From Catonia carolina (Eukaryota > Arthropoda > Insecta > Hemiptera > Achilidae): 64,000 nucleotides of DNA. Of the stretch, positions 31,778 through 43,040 are shown in pieces. The DNA is taken from the NCBI GenBank assembly GCA_035578175.1, contig JAQMRL010000004.1, positions 43,853,401 through 43,917,400 of the forward strand. Direction: 5' to 3'. A model generated the notes under the pieces. That model ran no database searches. It saw only the letters and a list, made by a program, of their open reading frames with translations, and was not told the DNA's origin. Position 1 is the stretch's first letter; each line of letters opens with the position of its first letter. Both the position numbers and the translations under genes were made by a program.

Positions 31778-33046
31778 ATTTTCTTTTATTTCCCAGTCGC
31801 ATCTTTATTATGTTAGAGTATTTTGAAGTGACTAGTACCGACCGATCGATATTAATTTTGCACTAATCAAGAATATTAAGTAGCGGTGCTCACAGCAGTA
31901 CATTACAGTGAAGATGAAAGCTGAACAAACAACAGGGGAACGAATATAGAGTGCATATTGAAACAGGGAGGGGTTTTGGACGTAAAGTCGGGAAATGTAC
32001 AGGTGAACAAGAGGTGAGAGAGATTGCAATGCATATTAAATTACTTGAAATAAAAAAAAAGTTAACGAAGTAAATCAATACAATGAGAAATTGTGAAATG
32101 TAAAGTGGTTATTAAAATAACCAGCTTTTAAACAATTGTTTTATTTTACAATTGAATCAAAACTTTGACATCAGTATTCAATCAATCATTATCAATTTGT
32201 TATCAATACGATACTATTTTTACAAAACGATAAAAAATGAAAGAAAAAATCAAAAGGAAAAGCAATTTCAAAATGAAAAATGAAATACATAAACGATAAA
32301 ACAAAGTACGAAACCACAGAAATGGGGTTTCATATATTTTACTTTTGTTTTTAAATCAACATTACTTTTTCATGGTTTTTACAGAATTTTTTATCGCACT
32401 TCAAGTTAATTAAACATATTTTAAACTGAAAAAATAAACAGAGAAGAAAAGTTTTAAAATAATTAATTTAGAAGTTTTAACACCGTACTGATTTCACCTA
32501 TATTTTTGCTTTATCTTTATTATGAAATTACAAAATACTCCCATTATCTTGCGAAATCAAGTTAGACATTGTTTCACCTTTGAATCATCACATAATTTAT
32601 TATTACCTACGCACTAGCCAAGACTTAAATGTTTTGTGGCTTGACAGGTGACTTGAAATTAGAAGCATCATCTCGTACAAAACGTTTAGAACTTAACCAC
32701 CGCCAGAAGCTACTCTTCTGCTTAATTAACCCTCCATCAAAATTAAACCACCGTTTCAAAATTTTAACTTACAAAACAAATTTAAGGTCAATCTGAACTC
32801 ACGGTGTCCAGCTCTTCAGAGCAGCGGTAGAAGTCGATCTAGGTCTTTCAGTCAAAATTCTTAAGACTTGCTTCTGGAGCTCCTTTTTATGAAAGCAATA
32901 AAACCCTTTACGACGATTTCAAAATTTCAACAGTAATGGAATTAACAGAGTCCTTCTACATTAAATTTCACGAATGACTACATAACCATCACATCCAACT
33001 AGGCCGTAGACCTAGCTACAAGAAACTTCCCAATTGTACGACGACG
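31778..33046. other. No gene seen
   Basis: About 1.3 kb, AT-rich, with no repeat or protein-like frame that I can support. Confidence 0.6.
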
Positions 33047-33059
33047 TCTAAAGCAAAAA

Positions 33060-33717
33060 AAAAAAAATCCCTAATGAGTGTACGTTGCAATCTGATCAAT
33101 TCAGAACAATAAGCAACCCCGTGCCCCAATGAGATGAGGATGATGTGTATGATGTGTATATGAGGTGTAGTCTTGAACAGATCCAGGTCGACCATTCCTG
33201 AGAGAGAATGGTTAACTGAACCCCAACCATCAATGTAACCACTGTCTTTTTTTATCCCCGTAATGTGTATAGCTACGTTCCAATCTGTTCAATTTAAGAA
33301 CAATAAGCAACCCCATGACCTAATGAAATGAGGATGATGTGTATGACATGTAAATGAGGTGTAGTCGTGTACAGACTCAGTCCGACCATTCATGAGAGAG
33401 TATGGTTAATTGAACCCCAACCATCAAAATACACCGGTAACCACTGTCTAGAATTCAAATCCGTATAAATGTAACTACCTTTACCAGGATTTGAACCAGA
33501 AACCTTCGTATCCAAAAATCAGCTGTTAAACAGCTGATTTTGGCGACGACTTTACCTCTAGACCAACCCGGTGGGTTGACCACTGTCTAGTATTCAAATC
33601 CGTAAAAAATTAAGTAGGCCTACCTTTACTAGGATTTGAACCGAAACCATAGTCTCCGAAAATCAGGTGTTACACAGCTGACTCGCGGCGACATTACCTC
33701 TAGACCAACCCAGTGAA
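33060..33717 (-). repeat. Outer SINE-1 copy of a nested pair
   Basis: Tail and body are at 33,060-33,247, head at 33,579-33,717. The 13-bp TSD TCTAAAGCAAAAA lies at 33,047-33,059 and 33,718-33,730. It is split by a second SINE-1 and carries a TAGGCCTA at 33,615. Confidence 0.9.
33248..33578 (-). repeat. Inner SINE-1 copy inserted into SINE-1
   Basis: Complete copy in the same orientation, from a T-run (poly-A tail) to CAACCCGGTGGGTT. Its TSD ACCACTGTCT (33,238-33,247 and 33,579-33,588) is itself SINE-1 body sequence. This copy is therefore younger than the outer one. Confidence 0.92.
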
Positions 33718-33730
33718 TCTAAAGCAAAAA

Positions 33731-33976
33731 TGGAGGAGAAAACTCTTGGTCTGAATAACGGATAACACCCGTAGTTCAAAACAGAGAATGCACCACTTGG
33801 CACTTCTCCTGAAACTAAAATTCCCTACCGCCCGTAAAATTAAATAGCACATACGGAACTAGTACAGCACATTGTACAGTACCAACCGTAATAAAAAAAA
33901 ACAAAAAATGAAAGAAACATCACATAATGTTAAAACATTATGACATTGATATGTTAAAACAGGTTTTAATTGTCTA
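33731..33976. other. Spacer, nothing recognised
   Basis: No supported feature. Confidence 0.5.
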
Positions 33977-34352
33977 TACCGGCCAATTGGAGTGTTAAAT
34001 TAATTGCACTCGATTTCCTGGTTCCAGGGATAAAAAATAGTTCTTTTTCTTATCACATGGTCAGCCAATTAAGTGACTGAACTACTTAAGAACAGAAGAG
34101 GTAGAGGTGTAAAAGACACTAGTCAGAGTTATCTATTCTAAGAGTAATGAATTTCATCATTACACCCAGACCCTGTGGTGAATGAAGTGAAGAAAGTCTC
34201 ATTTTCAGGGTGGAAAATAGGTGTTTTTGGAGGGCCGTGCATATGCTGATAAGCATACTCTTTAAACTCCGTGAGGAAGGCAATAGTAAACCACCTCACT
34301 CCTCGTTTTTACTTTTCTCTAAAGGTTCTAACCAACCTTCCGGCTTTTGATA
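33977..34352 (+). repeat. SINE-2 copy 10, diverged
   Basis: It runs from CCGGCCAATTGGAGTGTTAA through CCCAGACCCTGTGGTGAATG and CACCTCACTCCTCGTTTTTA to CAACCTTCCGGCTTTTGATA. The first bases and the AAC tail are lost. Confidence 0.8.
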
Positions 34353-35615
34353 CCAATAGGTTTTAATTATATGGTAATAAGTTATAAAAAAAAGTCAACG
34401 TCTTAAAAAGTAGGCTATATGAACAAAAAAAAATGTAAAAACATAATTTTATTTTTCTATACCTTAAGAGTATAATAATCTGAAATCACAAAATCGGTCT
34501 GAATAATTATAAATTTTTCAAAATATTTATTGTATTTATTGTATTTCACCCGAAACTACCGCAAAGTAACACCACCCTCAGTGCGGCAATTCTACTGAAA
34601 ACTGGGTAAAGGAAAAAATAAATTTCCTATTTTTCGCATTAATCGACAATTTGTAAATTATGAAGATGGGTTATTACCCATCTTTAATAACAAATCTTTA
34701 CGTGGAGAATATTTTAAGGAAAATTCTGACGGGAAAAAGTGTAACAGAAACTGAGACAAAATTACGAAAAACTCTCCATCCTTTTAAAATATGTGTATAC
34801 TATAATCAAGATTTCAAACCTTAAATAAAATAATTGAAAATATTTAATTCTGTATAAATCCAGTAATCCGGTTCTTTTAATCGTTAAATTATGGTGTTAC
34901 GAACAATCGGATTGAATAACAACACCGCTACCACACACTTGATCGTTCATAAATAAACATTCACTGCATTTGAATACAAAAGCATAATAATTTTGAAAAG
35001 ATTTCATCTACTGTAGTACTTTATTTCAGCTATTGACTTATGAAGTCATGGTTCATATCTAAGTATGGACATAATGTATTGTAGCAGAGAATTTATATCG
35101 TACAACGAACAGTACTACATACAAATAAATAAAACTAAATACAAAAATTAAATGGAATTATTGTTTTTTTATTCTTTTACATAATAAAACACAAATAAAT
35201 TTACTGAAATCTAGATAATCCAGACACTTTTTAATCCGACAAATCAGTAATTCGACTCACTTGTCATAAAATATACGTTGTAATAAATTGCACGAGGAAG
35301 CGAAAGGTACCCGGACCCATACTATGTTTAGAATTATGTGATCAATGACGCCATAGTTAAAAGTACTTACATTTAGCGAAAACTTTCAGTCAAAGTTCAG
35401 TCACAGCTCCCACTGGACTGATTCCAGTCCACCTTTTTTTAAAATTTAGCTCTCCACGTGCAGATTTGCCATCACTGTCGTCGCTCTTTTTCCAAATTCC
35501 TGCGATTAATTAATTAACAAATAGAAAATTAAGGATTTTTTGTAACATGGTTCTTTCAAGGTTTACCAAATAGATGCCTTACTTAATCAATTTGTAGCCT
35601 TCAAGAAGACTAACT
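34353..35615. other. No supported gene
   Basis: AT-rich. On the minus strand near 35,440-35,505 a short frame (KKSDDSDGKSARGELNFKKR) follows an AATCGCAG acceptor-like site, but it is too short to call. Confidence 0.5.
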
Positions 35616-35792
35616 TCTTTTTTTTTGGTTTAACGTCCGACTGTTATGCAATTATTGCTAATGCAGACGGTGAAGGATAAAAGGATTTTGTTTTTGTAAC
35701 GTATGAAAATATGCCGTGCTTGAATGGCATTCGAACCCAAGACCGCATGATAAGAGGCGAGCACGTTACCAACTACGCCAATGCGGTCGCCA
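35616..35792 (-). repeat. SINE-3 copy 2
   Basis: On the minus strand: GGCGACCGCATTGGCGTAGT, TGGTAACGTGCTCGCCTC, B box GGGTTCGAATGCC, ending ACAGTCGGACGTTAAACC plus an A-run. It sits at the downstream edge of an RTE relic. Confidence 0.85.
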
Positions 35793-35819
35793 TAAAAGAA
35801 GAAGACAAACTGGTTCAGT

Positions 35820-36467
35820 TTTACGGGCGTGTTAGTTTCTGATGAAATTGTGCCGTTCTGGAAAATCAAGAAATCGTTTGCTCTTGGCTGATTCTTTTAG
35901 AGTGTTTTGTTTTTGGTCTTCATGGAAGCCCTTAAAGTCCGTAATCAGTTGTCTGAATTTGGTTTAGTGTATTAAGTTTTCTAGGTTTATTCCGGTTTTC
36001 TCAATATCCTTTTTTACTTTTAAGTGATAACGCCTCCATAAGTCTTGAAATTGAGCGTAGGTAAAGATGTGAGGTGATTTACAGATAAAAGAATGCCAGA
36101 CCTGAACGAAAATCGAAGCCGGGAGCCCGGCATAGAAGCCAGTTGCGCTGACCACTACTATACCATGGGCCGGCCTTAGTTCTTATTTATCCGATACCTT
36201 AATTCTATTGTTTAGTGACTTAAAGATTTGTTTTGTCAACCGGTTGCCATCCATTCTACAAAAGTGTCCGTAAAATTTTAGTCTTCTTTTTCTAATCGTT
36301 TCCATTAATCGTTCATTTTCCTTGTAAAGTTCTTTACGACCTCGTAACCTATATTCTTCGTCTACTATTTTCGAACTTATAATCTTGCAGAGAACCTTTC
36401 TCTCAAATTTCTCAGCTTCTCTTAGACCAGACTTCCCGGTCATTCTAAGACACTCACTCGCGTACAT
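35820..36467 (-). pseudogene. RTE-like RT C-terminal relic split by SINE-5
   Basis: The minus strand reads YASECLRMTGKSGLREAEKF, ERKVLCKIISSKIVDEEYRL, RKELYKENERLMETIRKRRL and KFYGHFCRMDGNRLTKQIF. This is the block after the RT domain in RTE-type elements. Past a SINE insertion it resumes as YHLKVKKDIEKTGINLENLI, then FRQLITDFKGFHEDQKQNTL, the family's 'W..evkkDle...I....i' tail. Upstream RT and endonuclease parts are absent. Confidence 0.75.
36020..36177 (-). repeat. SINE-5 copy inside the RTE relic
   Basis: On the minus strand: GGCCGGCCCATGGTATAGTA, GTGGTCAGCGCAACTGGC, GGCTCCCGGCTTCGATT (B-box region), then CAGGTCTGGCATTCTTTTAT and CTGTAAATCACC. It separates two in-order pieces of the RT relic. 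The exact 3' boundary is uncertain. Confidence 0.75.
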
Positions 36468-36479
36468 ACATAGGCAAAT

Positions 36480-37449
36480 AAATATTTAAATAAAAATGAA
36501 AAAAATTATTTTTGAACCTATAAATGCAGTTAATCCTAACATTATCACAAATTATGATCTTAAAGTAATTTAATAAGATTTTTTTTAGTTAATTTTCCCG
36601 AATTTCATTTTAAGACTAGTTAACTACTTAATTTAGTTAACACTGACTCCCTCTCTCTCACTTTAAAAGAATTGAGCTTCGTTTCGTAGAATCAAGATAT
36701 ATACACATTAAGAAAGTAAATAAATAACGGAACAAACGTTAGAAAAAGAAAATAAGGAAGAAAAGAAAAATTGTGTTGAGTCAAGTGTGTCTACTATTCA
36801 TTAACGTTGCCACATTAAGAAGTTTTTCTTGTAAGAGAGACTCATTAAGAAAACTCATCATTCAAGGAAAACTTCAAACTGTAACAACAATATCTTACAG
36901 CCTCTTCAGCATCATTAAAAATGGATTTTATCTTTTATAATAAAATACAGACATAACTTAAAAATAAAATTAGTAAACATTTATATCACCGGAAGGAAAA
37001 ATGGCAAAAGATACCAGCTACGTTACTAATTACATGAAATAGAACACGAAAATACAAAAAACAAAATGTAAATTAAAAAATATAAGCTTAAAATTATTTT
37101 ACAAGGGTCGATTTATAGAAACCGTTTCCCAGTTCATAAATATACCTAAGACATTAAAATTTTCACGTAAAAAACAGTATATATTTAATTTAGTTTTATC
37201 TTTAATTTTATTAGAAATAAAACTATTAATTATAACAAGCACGATAAATTTAGGTGGATGGGAGTTCGCTGTGTACTTCGCCACTTCCTTACATCGCCAA
37301 TCCCACCAGTCGAGCAATTTCTCTTCTCTTACTGCTCCTGTTGACTTGAAACATACCTTATTTTAAAGTTAACTTCATCCTTTACGCTCGAAAAATGTAC
37401 TGCGCCTATAATATCTAATACGCATCAAGTGATAAATTTATTTATTACA
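36480..37449. other. No gene seen
   Basis: AT-rich, with nothing recognised. Confidence 0.6.
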
Positions 37450-37771
37450 TTTGCGACGTATCCTGGACGAATAAAGTACCCAACGAGACAGTCTTGCGGA
37501 GAATGGGAACAGAAAAAAAGCTTGTTTACACCATCCAAAAAAGAAAAATGGAATAACTGGGTCATATTATGCGTGGACCAATATATTAAATGCTTTGCTT
37601 TATAACAGAAGGCAAGATTCGGGGGAAGAGAGATGTAGGAAGAAGAATTTCTTGGTTGAAGAAGCTTCGCTACTGGTTTCGTTGTACCTCGGCGGAGCTG
37701 TTCAGAGCTGTAGTGTCCAAAGTCCGAAAAGCCATCATGATTGCCAACCTCCGGTCGGAGAGGGCACGTTA
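37450..37771 (+). pseudogene. LINE RT C-terminus, type with 'GKIRGKR' block
   Basis: One frame with two internal stops reads YVSWTNKVPNETVLRRMGTE, KKLVYTIQKRKME, stop, LGHIMRGPIY, stop, then CFITEGKIRGKRDVGRRISW, LKKLRYWFRCTSAELFRAVV and SKVRKAIMIANLRSERAR before the natural stop. It matches the C-terminus of insect endonuclease-RT LINEs ('sW.dkv.NeeVLrrm...GHimR...GKirGkR..GRRriSWL'). The minus-strand relic at 5.6-6.2 kb is of the same type. Confidence 0.8.
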
Positions 37772-37829
37772 AAAAGAAGAATTTACATTATTCATTATTT
37801 TAGTCCATTATCATTGGGAAGAGTAAGAT

Positions 37830-38402
37830 TTGGGGAATTCTGCTATCTAGGGAGTAAAATAACACAGGATGGTAGAAGCAGAAGTGATATTAAAAGCAGA
37901 ATTGCTCACCTAGAAAAGCCTTTGAAATAAAAAACAACTTACTGACTACAAAAATTGATTTACAGATTAGAAAAATTTCTAAAAACATTATGTTTGGAGT
38001 GTAGCATTATACGGGAGTGAAACGTGGGTGTTAGGGGCTGTAGAAAAAAAGAGGATAGAAGCTTTTGAATTGTGGTGTTATAGGAAAATGTTAAAGATTA
38101 GGTGGGTGGACAAAATAAGTAATTTAGAGGTTATTTCTTCGCGAGTGGATGAAAAAAGAAGTATATGGAAGCATCTTACCAGAAGAAGGGATAGGCTAGG
38201 GGGGCATATCTTAAGACATCCAGGTATTGGGCTATCAATAATGGAGGGTAATATTGAGGGAGTAAATTGTAGGGGGAGGCAAAGATTAGAATATATAAAG
38301 CAAATTACAAAAGATGTAGGGTGTTACAGGTATGTAGATATGAAACGACTTGCGCAAGATAGAACAGCTTGGAGAACTGCATCAAATCAGTCGAGAGACT
38401 GA
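37830..38402 (+). pseudogene. LINE RT C-terminus, second type
   Basis: It reads FGEFCYLGSKITQDGRSRSD, then IKSRIAHLEKPLK and a stop. After frameshifts come VEKKRIEAFELWCYRKMLKI, RWVDKISNLEVISSRVDEKR, SIWKHLTRRRDRLGGHILRH, RGRQRLEYIKQITKDVGCYR and DRTAWRTASNQSRD, then a stop. It covers the region from just after the RT fingers/palm to the true C-terminus of an insect endonuclease-RT, and the last 124 codons are open. It differs from the relic 60 bp upstream, so two LINE types are juxtaposed. Confidence 0.85.
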
Positions 38403-38420
38403 AGACAAAAAAAAGAATAA

Positions 38421-38452
38421 GTCGTGTCGTGTGAGTATTTCACACCAGATTT
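38421..38452 (+). repeat. Rep-A end fragment
   Basis: GTCGTGTCGTGTGAGTATTT, then CACACCAG, matches the outermost ~30 bp of Rep-A (GTCATGTGAGTGTTTCACAC near 59,207). It sits just after the RT stop. Confidence 0.55.
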
Positions 38453-39542
38453 TTGTAGAAATGTTAATCGATAAGATGAATAAAGATCAATCAGTAGAAA
38501 ACAATCTAGTATTATCAAATTTAATTATCAATTTATTATAAATAAATAAATAAACAGAGAATGTGCCATTAAATGTGAATATAGTATATCTGGTAATTAA
38601 TTTATATCTAAAAATATAAAATATATAAAAAAAACCTTATTGATGGTTATTTGAACGGTACGAACTGAATGTATACGAATGAAAACGCGATCATTAAAGA
38701 AACGAACGGTGCAATCGTTAAAAAACTGAACTCCAGCGTATTATATTTATTTAATAATGGACAGCACGATCATAATTGATCATTTACAAACGATGAAAAG
38801 TTCAACTCACGACTGATTTAATAAAAGGCAAAAATTAGTTTTATAAATTTTTATGGCATAGATATCAATACAAGAGTTTGAAATACTGAACGAATTCAGC
38901 ATTTTTCATTCAGCATGCAGCGTTCTGTTAGCCTAATCAGAGATAATGAACCAGAAAGAGTAAAAAAAAAAAAAATGAATATAGCGTTATAACATATCTC
39001 ATCGAATTTCATTATTTACTCTTTCCTGTGCCTGGACAGAAATACATATAGGTACTGTGCAAATATACTGTTAAAATGTATTGATAAAAAAGATGAATTT
39101 GAACAAGGTACCGCAGGCTATTGTTATTTAAAGTTAAATTGGACATATGATGGACACCCAGCTAGTTTCTTGTATTATTCCAATACATGTAATAAATATA
39201 TTTTAATATGTATTCACTTCAGAAAAATGTTATAGTCTAATCAATAAATAATGAACGATGAGAAAGCTGACAAGACAGTTAGTAACATCCACCAAATATT
39301 CCAATTTATGAAAAATGCTTTATCATTAAATTCTGTCTAGTTAACTGGTAATTGGTACATGCGTTAAAGAAATACAAACAAAAAATTTGAATAACAATCT
39401 TAATAAACTTAGTATCCGGTTACCGAGTTTTGCTCGGTTGCAGTTTATATGATAGATTTCCGAAAAGAATGGCAATACAATGGGTTGATAATAGATAAGC
39501 CATTGAAGGAGTTTTGACGTAGTCTTTCCGTTTAAAATACCG
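38453..39542. other. No gene seen
   Basis: AT-rich. ACCGAGTTTTGCTCGGTT near 39,423 is a perfect short palindrome of unknown meaning. Confidence 0.55.
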
Positions 39543-39712
39543 TGTGGCCGCCTCCTAGCGTAGTGGTTAGCACGCTAGCCTACCACATGGAGGTCCCGGA
39601 ATCGATTCCCGGTCAAGGTTTGAAAATTTTAACGAGTTAAAAAGCCACTGTTACATAATTCACCATATTCGCTTATATCCGAGATGTTGGTGCAACTTTA
39701 AATAAACTATTA
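39543..39712 (+). repeat. SINE-4 copy 4, best head
   Basis: Head TGTGGCCGCCTCCTAGCGTA, then GTGGTTAGCACGCTAGCCTA, and B box GAATCGATTCCCGG. The tail is ATTCGCTTATATCCGAGATG then TTGGTGCAAC. It directly abuts the R1-like coding relic that follows. Confidence 0.8.
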
Positions 39713-40307
39713 AAAACCTGGCTCTGAAAATAAGTAATGCTTATAGAACTGTACCTACGGAGGCAGCCCTGATAATATCGGAGATGCCTCCATAGGATCT
39801 AGTGGCATGCGTGAGGGAAGAGCAGCGAGCTGGTGCTGATAAAGAGGAGTGTTGAAGTCGATTACTCAGCAGGTGGCAGAGAAGATGGAGCGAAACTAGG
39901 GTCGGGAAGTGGACAAGGAGGTTCATTCCAAATGCCGAGGTGTGGATAAGGACATTTAGTGATACCACCCACGAGCTGACGCAGTTGCTTCCAGGGCATG
40001 GTTGCTTTGGGGCATATTTGACGAGGTTCAAACTTCACGAAGTACCAAAATGTCGAATGTGCGACAGTGAAGAGGCGGAGTCCATTGCGCATATTTTTGA
40101 AAGATTTTGAAGATTTTTGGCGTCGACAGAATGGAGACATCTGAGAAGATAGGCGTTGCACAGTGGATCCCAGACAGAGTGGGGGCAGCGATGCTGCGGG
40201 ATAAGGAGAGCTGGAAGTTAGTCGCTCAGTTTGCGGAGAGGGTGGGCGGGAGACTGCGGAGGGTAGAGACATCTGGAGATCAGCGGGATCGCCCTCTCCC
40301 ACAGTAA
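39713..40307 (+). pseudogene. R1-like LINE RT C-terminus with zinc knuckle
   Basis: It reads ALKISNAYRTVPTEAALIIS, EMPP, stop, DLVACVREEQRAGADK, then GKWTRRFIPNAEVWIRTFSD, THELTQLLPGHGCFGAYLTR and FKLHEVPKCRMCDSEEAESI, then AHIF. This is the post-RT region of R1/I-type LINEs: the 'aYRTVSteAalVlaG.pPidL' block, 'LTQ.LTGHGcF..YL.R' and a C-x2-C...H zinc knuckle. A frameshift near 40,105 leads to ESWKLVAQFAERVGGRLRRV and a stop at 40,305. Known R1 elements insert in rDNA, but no rDNA is seen here. Confidence 0.85.
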
Positions 40308-40652
40308 ATCAATCTTGTCCCGATCTCAGAAGGTAAAGTAGGCACACTAATTTCCTGGTAATGAAAGAGATGAATGAAAGTGAGAGAGTCCACGCTCCGC
40401 TGACAGTATGTAAATTTTTTAACCCGACATTTCCCTTGTAGTATTATAGATACAGTTCCGAGGGAGGTTGGAGGGTTGTTTGCTGATGTCAGATGAAGTG
40501 GCCAGGCAGCGGGTTTTTGGTTGGTAGGCGGTTGCCTACCTTGCCTTCCTTGGGGCTGGACGAGGACGCCTCAATTGATTCCAACACTACTTCTTCCATC
40601 GTGAGGGAGTGGAGTGAACATGAGTTTTTCTCGCCGTCTCGAGTAAAAAAAA
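40308..40652 (+). mobile_element. 3' UTR of the R1-like LINE
   Basis: It shares TTCCCTTGTAGTATTATAGA, GAAGTGGCCAGGCAGCGG, GGCTGGACGAGGACGCCTCA and CATCGTGAGGGAGTG with the truncated copy at 28,894-29,102. That supports both the family assignment and the element end near 40,652, at an A-run. The 89-codon frame at 40,493 is broken by an indel in the other copy, so it is not coding. Confidence 0.85.
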
Positions 40653-40915
40653 TTCCGCGTATTTGGTTACTGTACCATCTGTTAGTGTTTATTGCTTTTG
40701 TTTACTATAGACTATCATCTGTTATTGTTTATTACATCTACAGCCAGCCTTTTGTTCAATAAAAACTATATCCCATGGAACCTTGCACCACGCCAAAACA
40801 TAAATGTATTAAAATTGTGTCCAACAAAATAGAATTAAAACTTCGTATTAAAAAAATCTAATGTATATTTTGTACATAATTAAAAGCGCGCATCAGTTAT
40901 TAATAATATGTTCGT
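40653..40915. other. Spacer, nothing recognised
   Basis: AT-rich, no supported feature. Confidence 0.5.
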
Positions 40916-41247
40916 TGCAGGGCTAAAATAAATAGTTCTGTTTCTTATCACATGGTCAGCCAATTAAATAACTGAATCATTTAAGAACAGAAGAGGTAGA
41001 GGTGCAAAAGACACTAATCAGAGTTGTCTCCTCTGAAAGTAATGAATTTCAATATACAACCAGACCCTGTGGTGAATGAAAAGGTGTCATTTGTAGAGTG
41101 GAAAATATGGGCTTTTCAGAGGGCCCGGCACGCTGATAAGCGTACTTTTCCACTCGGCAAAGGTAAAACACCTCACTCCTCGTTTTACTTAGTAAAACCT
41201 CTACAGATTCAAACCAGCCTTTCGCCTGATGACCTTAACAACAACAG
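40916..41247 (+). repeat. SINE-2 copy 11, 5'-truncated
   Basis: Starts at CAGGGCTAAAATAAATAGTT and ends GATGACCTTAACAACAACAG. It has a 25-bp deletion in the GTGAGGAAGGCAA region. Confidence 0.85.
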
Positions 41248-43040
41248 TAATTATTGTGATGTTTTCATTAAAAGTGTCGCATTTTTTCTGAGTCACCGCT
41301 GTAACAGCTGAGTCGGTAACCGCTGTTTGTTTACTCAGCATATATTTATTACGATTAACCGAATATAATAATATAGGCATACCGTAAGGAAATTGCAGTT
41401 CGAGCGTTCCAATAGTCAACTTTGGCGGGAAAGCATTAACCCCACCATTGTAGTATTTCGCAGTAGAGACTCGGCAACAGAATATTGGATGTTAACGTAG
41501 TAGGACTATTCTGTAGTGAGGATCTACTCTAACTTCCTGACGCACGCATACTGGGACTGCAACACCTTACCGGTGTAGCTATAATTGAAACTGTGCTAAA
41601 TACAACATACGACAGTACCAGTGGAAAGAATTAATGTAGTAGGCCTATTATAAAACATCCGGTCTGTCACCGGTTGTTTTAACTGAAGGCGTTGGTAGAG
41701 TGAAACATGATTACGCATCCTTTTTACTGTTTTTCAAATCGTAGTCTGTTTATATCTGTTGCATGGTTCTGTGAGATATACTATTATTATATTTCTTAAT
41801 CAAGCGAGTTAACGATTTTTGCAAATATGAAACTAAGCGCAGTCGATTTGTAGGCCCTGGAAACCCCTATACACGAATTTTCACGAAAATCGTTAGCCGT
41901 TTTCCAGAACAGTTGGACATACAAACATACCTACGCCAAGTTGTATAATATTACAGGAAACAGAATATACTTCTTTTTTTAAAAATAACGCTATTTCATA
42001 ACAATCCATTACTTTAAGAGGATAACGAATTTCTGCTGTTGTAAAAAATTATTCGGAACAGACGAATTGGAACTACTACAGAAATTTCTCGCTATCTATA
42101 AATTAAAACAAATAGTATAAAGAACATTTTTCTCAGTCTGGTAACAGTGTCCTACTTTCAGAAGCCACTAGTTTACCATTTTGAATGAACCTACATGAGA
42201 ACCAACCCGATGTTTTTGTAAGGTTATCTCGAAAAGTTATACGGTCGTTTGAATAAAAAATTGAAAGATTAAAGTTTTACTGAAATCAGCTCTAAAAGTT
42301 TTAATATACTTCCTTTACTACAATTTCACTACAATTTAAAAATAAAGACATAATAAGTAACTTAACCCAAAATATAAATTGATGAGAGAGTTATAGTTAA
42401 AATTAGTTGCTTAAAAATTATAGGCTTACAATGTACAATAAGATTATAGTTTAATAAATGAAATTTAAAGATTCCAGTCCAAAACATTAACACAAAAATT
42501 TTAAAACACCCTATTTTAAGTAACTAACACTGTCCTTGCTTTTACTCTTCGAATTAAATATAGGCCTATATGTTATTATATGAACACCATGTCTGAATGC
42601 CATATTGTTTATAACTTTTTGGCTAATATAAAATAACAAAAGAATTATCGATACTCACAGTAATACATTTATAATATTAAAAACCATGACATAAATTTCT
42701 GGGAACGTCGTTCATCATTAGTGGATAGTAATAATAATGGCAAGTACAATTAACCTTTTTGAATAAAAGAAAAATCTGACGAAACTGCAGAATTTAAATA
42801 AATAAAACTGTTTACCGCACAGTTTCCAAATCACCCTGAAACATTATTAATATGTACTGAGTATGTCAACGTAAAAAGTACTCTTCCCATCAAAAGAACA
42901 ACACTATGAAAAATACTACAGTAATATGTTTTTACAAAAACAAAAATATAGATTTTTTATTTAACACACAAAAGTTCATCACTTTAAAAGGTCATATGTC
43001 TATAAGCAGGTATTTTACACAATGTTTTTATTTAATTTTT
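41248..43040. other. No gene seen, 1.8 kb
   Basis: Mixed-composition sequence without a frame or repeat that I can support. CACGAATTTTCACGAAAATC near 41,871 reads like the pattern in decayed LINE or Rep-A ends but does not align. Confidence 0.5.

Noticed and set aside
35430..35505. Short minus-strand exon-like frame
   Set aside because: About 20-30 codons, ambiguous frame, and only an acceptor-like AG in support.
36110..36177. Possible tRNA gene on the minus strand
   Set aside because: Box-like sequences belong to SINE-5, which is inserted within an RT relic.
39543..39620. Possible tRNA gene
   Set aside because: The head is tRNA-like but runs into the SINE-4 tail, and the same arrangement recurs elsewhere.
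40493..40762. 89-codon frame after the R1-like relic
   Set aside because: The matching copy at 28.9-29.1 kb breaks the frame by an indel; it is 3' UTR.
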